A DNA stretch of 55,188 nucleotides from an uncultured Erysipelotrichaceae bacterium (GTDB lineage Bacteria; Bacillota_I; Bacilli_A; RFN20; CAG-826), in contig ONCO01000008.1 of the NCBI GenBank assembly GCA_900316365.1, positions 1-55,188 of the forward strand, given 5' to 3'. The notes under the pieces are model-generated. The model was not told where the DNA came from. It did no database searches and saw nothing but the letters and a program-made list of their open reading frames with translations. The position numbers and the translations under genes were made by a program. Of the stretch, positions 49,717 through 55,188 are shown in pieces. Position 1 is the stretch's first letter, and each line of letters opens with the position of its first letter.

Positions 49717-49745
49717 TTGTTGCTCCCTTATTGTGCGCGTATAAT
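49717..49745 (+). promoter_or_regulatory. greA promoter
   Basis: TTGTTG at 49717-49722, 17 bp, TATAAT at 49740-49745. GCGCG directly precedes the -10. The expected leader is about 20 nt. Confidence 0.8.
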
Positions 49746-49772
49746 ACAACCGCGCGAAAGTGAGACAGTAAA

Positions 49773-50279
49773 ATGGCAGAAGATAAAATGATTTTGACCC
49801 AAGAGGGTTACAAGAAGTTGCAGGAAGAATACCGCAACCTCATCGACGTTGAACGTCCTGATGTTATTCAGGCCATCAAAGAAGCCCGTGCTCAGGGTGA
49901 CTTATCCGAAAACTCCGAATACGATGCCGCCCGTGATCGTCAGGCGAAAGTCGAATCCCGCATCACTGAAATCGAGCACATCTTCGATGTTGCCATCGTT
50001 GTCGATTCCAGCAGCGAAGGCGAGAAGGCCGGCAAGAAGATCTACCTCGAGAACTTCGTCACCTATCGTGACCTTTCCACCAACGAGGTCAGCACCGTTA
50101 AGTTGGTCTCCACGATCGAAGCCGATCCATTCGCCGAACCGTTCGCTTACGTTTCCAACGAATCCGCTCTCGGTAAGGCCATTATGGGTCAGGTTCCAGG
50201 TTCCAGAGTTCCAGTCGAATCTCCAGATCCATACGAAATCGAAATCATCAAAGCTTCCAAAGAAGCCCCTGTTAAATAA
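49773..50279 (+). CDS. greA: Transcription elongation factor GreA
   Basis: The 168-residue factor enters the RNA polymerase secondary channel and rescues backtracked complexes by RNA cleavage. The N-terminal coiled coil has ILTQEGYKKLQEEYRNL and the acidic tip ARAQGDLSENSEYDAARD. The C-terminal FKBP-like domain contains SALGKAIMGQVPGSRVPVE. It is a single-gene unit with its own promoter and terminator. Confidence 0.95.
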   Translation: MAEDKMILTQEGYKKLQEEYRNLIDVERPDVIQAIKEARAQGDLSENSEYDAARDRQAKVESRITEIEHIFDVAIVVDSSSEGEKAGKKIYLENFVTYRDLSTNEVSTVKLVSTIEADPFAEPFAYVSNESALGKAIMGQVPGSRVPVESPDPYEIEIIKASKEAPVK

Positions 50280-50295
50280 GATTTCTCAAAAACTG

Positions 50296-50323
50296 AAAGC
50301 CACGATTAATTCGTGGCTTTTTT
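50296..50323 (+). terminator. greA terminator
   Basis: AAAGCCACGA and TCGTGGCTTT flank TTAAT, followed by T residues. The inner stem is the same as that of the tRNA-Thr terminator. Confidence 0.92.
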
Positions 50324-50403
50324 CGTCTTTTTAAACACTGTCAAAAAACACTTACAACCATTTTTGCTTCTTCCTTACTACTTAATAAGCAGGAGGATAA
50401 AAA

Positions 50404-50949
50404 ATGTTTAAGATCATCATCTTCGTCGTCATTGCGACACTCATTGGCATCGTGGCCTTCTCAGTCGTAGAAGGAGATATCAACGCGGATGCCTATAACA
50501 CCAGCAATTCCATCTCTGCGGATAAGGACGATAGCCTTACCGTAACCCTCTCCGGCGAGGTCACGCGCCCAGGAACCTATTATTTAGTAAAGGGCGCGAC
50601 CTTAGGCCAAGCCATCGAGAAGGCTAGCGGCGTCACCTCAAACGCCGACCCATTATGCTATGAAACCGACTATATCGTCGAAAGCGGCATGAGTTTTTAT
50701 ATCGCCCCGATCTACGATAACTCGAATACCTGCTCTATCACGCCGTTAGAGAAGGTGAATATCAACGCGGCCGATAAAGCCGCCCTTATGAATGTTCCTG
50801 GTTTTGGAGACGCGGTCGCAACCTCGCTCCTTGAATATCGCTCCTCGACTTCCTTATTCCATAGGCTGGAGGACATTAAAAATGTTCCTGGCATCGGAGA
50901 AGCGACCTTCACCAAGGCCAGGGACCACATCACCCTTAAGAGCGCCTGA
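50404..50949 (+). CDS. comEA: ComEA-like DNA-binding competence protein
   Basis: The 181-residue product has an N-terminal membrane anchor (about residues 1-20), an SLBB-like domain (VTLSGEVTRPGTYYLVKGATLGQAIEKA, split here: residues about 40-85) and a C-terminal pair of helix-hairpin-helix motifs (NINAADKAALMNVPGFGD; IKNVPGIGEATFTKA). ComEA binds incoming DNA at the cell surface. AGGAGG precedes the ATG. It is followed at once by comEC. Confidence 0.88.
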   Translation: MFKIIIFVVIATLIGIVAFSVVEGDINADAYNTSNSISADKDDSLTVTLSGEVTRPGTYYLVKGATLGQAIEKASGVTSNADPLCYETDYIVESGMSFYIAPIYDNSNTCSITPLEKVNINAADKAALMNVPGFGDAVATSLLEYRSSTSLFHRLEDIKNVPGIGEATFTKARDHITLKSA

Positions 50950-50950
50950 T

Positions 50951-52978
50951 ATGGCTCTCTTAGGCTTCTTTTTGGGCACCTTGGCGGGTTTGTTCCTCGT
51001 TAAGGACTTCTCCTTAGTGTCGCTTTTCTCCGGCGCAGCTCTATTCTTAATTGGTTTCTTGCTATCCCATGGGCAGAAAGTTCTGAGAATGGAGCTGATC
51101 GGGCTCGCCGTAGGGGCGGCACTCGGCTCTCTGCGCTTTCTCCCATACCCCAATGGGGGAGAGCTCAGAGGAGTCGTAATCGAAGCCAAGAGTTCTTATT
51201 ACGTCTTGTGGACCGGATTTCACAAATATTATGTATCCGAGAGGAATTCTCTACGTGAAGTAGGGGATATCCTCCTTTTGAAGGGCAAAAGCGAAGACTT
51301 AGCCTTCACGACATACGAATCCCGTTTCGATTTCAAAAGTTACTTAGAGACGAAGGGGATATTTAAATCTTTCACCGCCAAAGAGACATCGACCCTTTTC
51401 CTTAGGCCTTTTAGGTTGAGGCAAAGAGAAGTCTCTTTTCTTTCCGCTTTTTCCGGCGAGACGCGTTATTTATTGGAGTGCGTCCTCTTCGGCAGAAGGG
51501 ATTCGTCTTCATTAGGCGCTTCGCTAGCGGATTCCCTGGGTCTAATTAATCTCTTCTCGGCCTCAGGAATCGTTTATGGATTCATCGTCAGGACGATTGA
51601 GAGATTCTTTTCAAGCGGGCTTCATGAGAAAAAGAGCAAGACGATCACCCTTATTTTCGCGACCTTCTTTTTGTTTTTCGCCCCCAAGAAGATCGGCGTC
51701 TGGCGAAGTTATCTAACAAGGCTGTTTAGCTATGTGAACCATTACAAGCTGAAAGATAGGTTTATTTACCTCGATATTCTTTCTTTCGTTGGTCTGTTGC
51801 TTCTTGCTTTTGACGCGACTAATGCTTATCAGATGGGATACTTACTAGGATTCTGCATCTCGTTCTTTAATTACTTTTCCATGTGCATGGTAAATAGGAA
51901 TAGGCGCGAGTGGAGGGGCGTTATCAGTCTTTTAGTAGTATATCTTGTGGTATTTCCTATCTCTTTAAGTGGCTACACCCTCCATTTCCTATATCCTTTC
52001 TTCTCTTCCTTGATGATTCCATTACTAGGGATTTTCAGTTTCCTTGGTTGGTTCTCCTTTTTGAGCACTCCATTCAGGATGATACTTATCGGCTACTCAA
52101 ATTTCTTGATGAGCATCCTAAAATCGATGTCGAGATTAGACTTTTCCATTCCCTTAACGGCCCCATCATCATTCCAGATCGCCCTTTATTATTTCTCCCT
52201 GTTTTTCGTCCTCTATTTCTGGAGCATGGCCCATAATGGCATGGTAATAAAGATACTAATTGCCAACATGGCATTGTATGTAACATCCTTAGTGCCATTA
52301 GGGCCCGCGGTGACTCAAGAGGTCAGTTTTATAAATGTCGGGCAGGGGGATAGCATCTTGATCCGCGATGGTTACCACGCCGCGCTTCTAGACACTGGAG
52401 GCAATATCTCCTTCGATATGGCGGAAGAGGTGCTCATTCCTTATTTAAGGAAGAAGAGGATTTATCATCTTGATTATCTTATCGCTAGCCACGGCGATTA
52501 CGACCATATCGGGGCCAAGGATTCTTTATTAAAGAACTACTCAGTAGGCAAATTCATCGATTCTACCGAATCTTTTCCGCTTACCTTCGGTAACGTAACC
52601 TTAACAAATTACAACCATTACAAAGCCTCTGACGAGAATGAAAAGTCCCTGGTTTTAGGAATGGATTTCATGGACAAGAAATGGCTATTTATGGGCGATG
52701 CTCCCATAGAGATAGAGGAAGAGATAATCAAAGATTATCCAACCCTCGATTGCGATATCCTTAAGGCTGGGCATCATGGTTCTAAGACAAGTAGCTCTTT
52801 AGATTTCCTAAAAACCGTCACTCCAGATACGGCGATTATCTCCGTCGGCTATAAGAACCATTACGGCCATCCGGACAAAGAAGTTATCGCCAGATTAGAG
52901 TCTTTAAACATCGAGATCAGAAGAACCGACGTTGAGGGCACGATTACCTATCAAAAATTCGTGATGCCTAAGTTATAA
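50951..52978 (+). CDS. comEC: ComEC/Rec2-type DNA uptake channel protein
   Basis: The 675-residue membrane protein has a short N-terminal membrane/OB-like region, a Competence domain with several membrane helices, and a C-terminal metallo-beta-lactamase domain with INVGQGDSILI, the metal motif SHGDYDHIG and GHHGSKTS. ComEC passes single-stranded DNA through the membrane. The Competence domain is divergent (NLFSASGIVYGF where many have ISGLHVG). I chose ATG at 50951, directly after comEA, rather than an earlier in-frame codon inside comEA. Codon use is less biased than in housekeeping genes. Confidence 0.85.
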   Translation: MALLGFFLGTLAGLFLVKDFSLVSLFSGAALFLIGFLLSHGQKVLRMELIGLAVGAALGSLRFLPYPNGGELRGVVIEAKSSYYVLWTGFHKYYVSERNSLREVGDILLLKGKSEDLAFTTYESRFDFKSYLETKGIFKSFTAKETSTLFLRPFRLRQREVSFLSAFSGETRYLLECVLFGRRDSSSLGASLADSLGLINLFSASGIVYGFIVRTIERFFSSGLHEKKSKTITLIFATFFLFFAPKKIGVWRSYLTRLFSYVNHYKLKDRFIYLDILSFVGLLLLAFDATNAYQMGYLLGFCISFFNYFSMCMVNRNRREWRGVISLLVVYLVVFPISLSGYTLHFLYPFFSSLMIPLLGIFSFLGWFSFLSTPFRMILIGYSNFLMSILKSMSRLDFSIPLTAPSSFQIALYYFSLFFVLYFWSMAHNGMVIKILIANMALYVTSLVPLGPAVTQEVSFINVGQGDSILIRDGYHAALLDTGGNISFDMAEEVLIPYLRKKRIYHLDYLIASHGDYDHIGAKDSLLKNYSVGKFIDSTESFPLTFGNVTLTNYNHYKASDENEKSLVLGMDFMDKKWLFMGDAPIEIEEEIIKDYPTLDCDILKAGHHGSKTSSSLDFLKTVTPDTAIISVGYKNHYGHPDKEVIARLESLNIEIRRTDVEGTITYQKFVMPKL

Positions 52979-52987
52979 TAACTAGGC

Positions 52988-53965
52988 ATGATTCACCTGA
53001 TTTTCTCCGAGCAGGACGTCATGGCGAAGGAAGCCGCGTCCAAACTCATCAAAAAGGATTTCCCTGAAAAGACCGAATTCAATTTCGTCTCTTTCGATAT
53101 GCTCGTGACCCCTTTAAGCGAAGCCGCCAGGGAATGCGAGATGCTTTCTTTATCATTCGACCGTAAATGCATCGTCTTGGAGAATTGCCAGTTCCTTAAG
53201 AGCAAAACCAAATGGAAGCCATCTAAGGACGATCGCCCAGAAGACTTGCTTGAATACTTACGTCATCCAAACCCGGATGTTGATCTCTATTTCCTCCTTT
53301 ACGATGAAGCGGTGGACACGAAGAATCTCTTCTACAAAGCCATCGTTGAAGCGGGAGGAAAAGTCGATGAGGTCAAGACTTTGACCCCGGATGGCTGGCT
53401 TAAATACATCCCTTCTTACTTCGCTAAAAGAGGCGTGAATATCGATTTCCAGGCAACTAGGGAGCTCTCCCTTCGCGTTGATGGGGATTATGGCCGCTTC
53501 AAGAATGAGGCCGAGAAGCTTATCGCCTATTCTTCAGGCGAAGATATCACCATCGCCACGATCGAAGAGATGGTCGCGCCTTATGTTGAGGATGACATCT
53601 TTAAGATGAGCAACGCCTTAACTCGTGGCGACAATCACCAAGCCCTGAAGATTTACCGTGACCTAAAGAGCCGTAACTCCATCGAGGAGATTACCCTCAT
53701 TGGCTTATTGGCCAAGCAGTTCGTCTTCCTTGACCAAGTCCGTTTCCTTGACGCGAAAGGCTATGACTCCCGCATGATCGGGCAGGAATTAGGCTGCAAA
53801 CCTATCCGCGCAGAGATTGCCATTAAGTCCTTGTTCCGCATTACAGAGCAAAGGCTAAGCCGCATCATGGAACAGCTTTATGCCACTGACAAATCAATCC
53901 TCAGCGGACGTGTCGATGGCGAATACGCCTTCACCTTGTTCCTAACAAACTTCCGTTTAGCATAA
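52988..53965 (+). CDS. holA: DNA polymerase III subunit delta
   Basis: The 325-residue clamp-loader subunit opens the beta sliding clamp. It has the three-domain AAA-like layout with weak P-loop region, the LSLRVDGDYGRFKNEAEKLI segment and the C-terminal collar (LIGLLAKQFVFLDQVRFL). The order comEC-holA is common in Bacillota. It starts 9 nt after comEC. Confidence 0.88.
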   Translation: MIHLIFSEQDVMAKEAASKLIKKDFPEKTEFNFVSFDMLVTPLSEAARECEMLSLSFDRKCIVLENCQFLKSKTKWKPSKDDRPEDLLEYLRHPNPDVDLYFLLYDEAVDTKNLFYKAIVEAGGKVDEVKTLTPDGWLKYIPSYFAKRGVNIDFQATRELSLRVDGDYGRFKNEAEKLIAYSSGEDITIATIEEMVAPYVEDDIFKMSNALTRGDNHQALKIYRDLKSRNSIEEITLIGLLAKQFVFLDQVRFLDAKGYDSRMIGQELGCKPIRAEIAIKSLFRITEQRLSRIMEQLYATDKSILSGRVDGEYAFTLFLTNFRLA

Positions 53966-53969
53966 AACA

Positions 53970-53997
53970 AAAAACCTCGATTGGCTCGAGGTTTTTT
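53970..53997. terminator. Bidirectional terminator after holA
   Basis: AAAAACCTCGA and TCGAGGTTTTT flank TTGGC; T-runs on both strands let it serve holA and the opposing ligase gene. Confidence 0.92.
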
Positions 53998-54012
53998 CAT
54001 TATTGATTAGGC

Positions 54013-55188
54013 TTATTTGTCGCCGTCTTTCGCTTTGCCATCCTGCATGTCGAGGATCTGTTTGGCGAAGTCGTTGACGGTCATAAGGGAACCGAAGAGG
54101 CTATCTGGGATCTTGACGCCGATATCGGTTTCGATGGCCTGGATCATCTCGATGTAGCTCATGGAGTCACCAGAGAGGTCAGCGCCCCAGTCGGCGTTGT
54201 AGTCGATCTTGAATTCCGGAAGGAGCAAGACGTTGGAGAAGATCTTCGCGACAGCGGTCTGCATAGCCGCGACTCTTTCGGCGTCATAGCCTTCGAAGGA
54301 GACCTTCTTTCTCTTGCCTTCGAAGTCGAGGTAGTCATCAGAGCCTTCTTCGAGGCCTTTCTTGACGGTGACGCGCTTGATCTTCATGTTGTTGGACATT
54401 GGAAGCGGGTGACGGTCTAAGAAGATCTTTCTGACTCTCTTTTCGCTTGGGAGGGATTCGTTGATGGACTTGATGTCCTGCTTAAGCTGGGCGATATCCT
54501 CAGCCTTCATGGAGTTCTCGACCTCAACGACTAAGCAGATCATCTCTTCGCTTTCGCCTTTTGGCTTGGCGCCTAAGACGACGCAGTGGTTGATGTGCTT
54601 AACATCCTTGAAGTAGTCTTCGATTTCGTCTGGGTAGACGTTCTCGCCGTTGGCAAGGATGATCGTATCTTTGATGCGGCTCTTGATGTAGTAGTAGCCC
54701 TGCTCGTCGCGGGAAGCGATGTCGCCGGTACGGAAGAAACCGTCCTCATAGTTCATGCGGGTGAGGGCGCCGCCTAAGTATTCGCGGGTATGGACGATGT
54801 CGGAACGGACGAGGAGTTCGCCGATGGAATCGTCATCGCTGCCTTCGAGAGGTTCGATCTTATATTCGATGCCATAGAGCGGCTTACCGATGGAGCCTTT
54901 AAGACGCTGCTCGACATTCGGGCTCATCTCAACGCTGGAGACGCCGATTTCGGTCATGCCATAGCCGTTATAGAGCGGATAGCCGATACCGTTGATAAGG
55001 GAAGCGGTCTTCGGGGAGAGATAACCGCCACCGGAGATGCAGTAACGGATGTGTTTGCCAAGCAACTGTTTCTGGAAAGCGGACTTGACGATGCCAGAAG
55101 CACCAGCGCCAGCTTCGGATTTGTCGATCTTGTGGGTGTTGTAGGCGACCATCTTCTCGAGGAGTTCGACGCGTTTTGGGCCCATCAT
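54013..55188 (-). CDS. Acyl-AMP ligase fused to an acyl carrier domain (partial, N-terminus missing)
   Basis: The frame is open to the right edge, so the 391 residues seen are the C-terminal part. The adenylate-forming core shows YNGYGMTEIG (motif A5), GFFRTGDIA (A7) and the hinge IKSRIKDTIILANGENVYP (A8), with the A10-type Lys region near NNMKIKRV. The last 90 residues or so form an acyl carrier domain with GDSMSY, whose Ser would carry phosphopantetheine. The protein should activate an acyl group and load it onto its own carrier arm. The acid and pathway are unknown; lipid or surface-polymer acylation is possible. Confidence 0.85.
   Translation of the reverse strand: MMGPKRVELLEKMVAYNTHKIDKSEAGAGASGIVKSAFQKQLLGKHIRYCISGGGYLSPKTASLINGIGYPLYNGYGMTEIGVSSVEMSPNVEQRLKGSIGKPLYGIEYKIEPLEGSDDDSIGELLVRSDIVHTREYLGGALTRMNYEDGFFRTGDIASRDEQGYYYIKSRIKDTIILANGENVYPDEIEDYFKDVKHINHCVVLGAKPKGESEEMICLVVEVENSMKAEDIAQLKQDIKSINESLPSEKRVRKIFLDRHPLPMSNNMKIKRVTVKKGLEEGSDDYLDFEGKRKKVSFEGYDAERVAAMQTAVAKIFSNVLLLPEFKIDYNADWGADLSGDSMSYIEMIQAIETDIGVKIPDSLFGSLMTVNDFAKQILDMQDGKAKDGDK

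Noticed and set aside
50792..50950. Longer N-terminus of ComEC starting inside comEA
   Set aside because: The extra residues are a shifted reading of the comEA helix-hairpin-helix region; ATG at 50951 fits the protein family and the gene junction.
1..55188. UGA decoded as Trp (genetic code 4)
   Set aside because: Many genes end in TGA with ATGA overlaps, and conserved Trp positions use TGG.
1..55188. CRISPR arrays, insertion sequences, prophage or integration sites
   Set aside because: No regularly spaced direct repeats, transposase or integrase motifs, or target-site duplications were seen.

Overview
The window looks like chromosome from an uncultured member of the Bacillota. Supporting signs are the rimP-nusA-ylxR-ylxQ-infB-rbfA block, a T-box leader before alaS, a DUF1292 gene between alaS and greA, a comEA-comEC-holA block, and many ATGA-type stop/start overlaps. 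TGA is used as a stop and TGG for Trp, so this is not a code-4 mollicute. Compact infB, a long NusA tail and a degenerate RNase J suggest the Erysipelotrichia/RF39-like neighbourhood, but I could not run a phylogeny. I see no phage genes, transposases, CRISPR arrays or rRNA; the content is mostly housekeeping.

Layout. 1-951 (-): N-terminal part of an LtaS/OpgB-type polyol-phosphate transferase, cut by the left edge. 952-1676: a gene-free AT-rich stretch with several short inverted repeats. 1677-10190 (+): a broken cardiolipin synthase, then an overlapping chain of Fe-alcohol dehydrogenase, aldose 1-epimerase, galactokinase, a YwaF-like membrane protein, 4-alpha-glucanotransferase and rimO. 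10267-10460: tRNA-Thr(GGU) with its own promoter and terminator. 10562-14482: DegV, a lipoprotein phosphoesterase, a membrane protein and a glycosyltransferase. 14525-15691: an unrecognised lipoprotein. 15724-20926: the translation/transcription operon. It is followed by a degenerate TtcA-like gene (-) that shares a palindromic bidirectional promoter with truB-ribF (+), then typA (-), rpsO and pnp (+).

28483-39840: a spermidine-synthase-like methyltransferase (-), then yfcE-like, RNase J-like, ftsK, pullulanase, an OB-fold protein, a sugar transporter and a zinc-dependent phospholipase C-like gene. 39889-45080: a PlsC-like acyltransferase, an RsmF-type rRNA methyltransferase (-), and the pdp-dtd-mnmA operon. 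45138-55188: a membrane-anchored endonuclease I (-), T-box-alaS-DUF1292, greA, comEA-comEC-holA, and the 3' part of an acyl-AMP ligase fused to an acyl carrier domain (-), cut by the right edge.

Themes. Galactose and alpha-glucan use (galM, galK, malQ, pulA, sugar transporter), membrane and surface lipid metabolism, and RNA/translation machinery dominate. The most unusual signals are regulatory. Several first genes have a -10 box only 6-9 nt before the ATG and no Shine-Dalgarno, suggesting leaderless mRNAs; one such pair shares a perfect 20-bp palindrome holding both -10 boxes. Several promoters carry CGCG in the spacer. Three proteins look like altered paralogues: a TtcA-like protein without its PP-loop, an RNase J without key metal ligands, and a frameshifted cardiolipin synthase.
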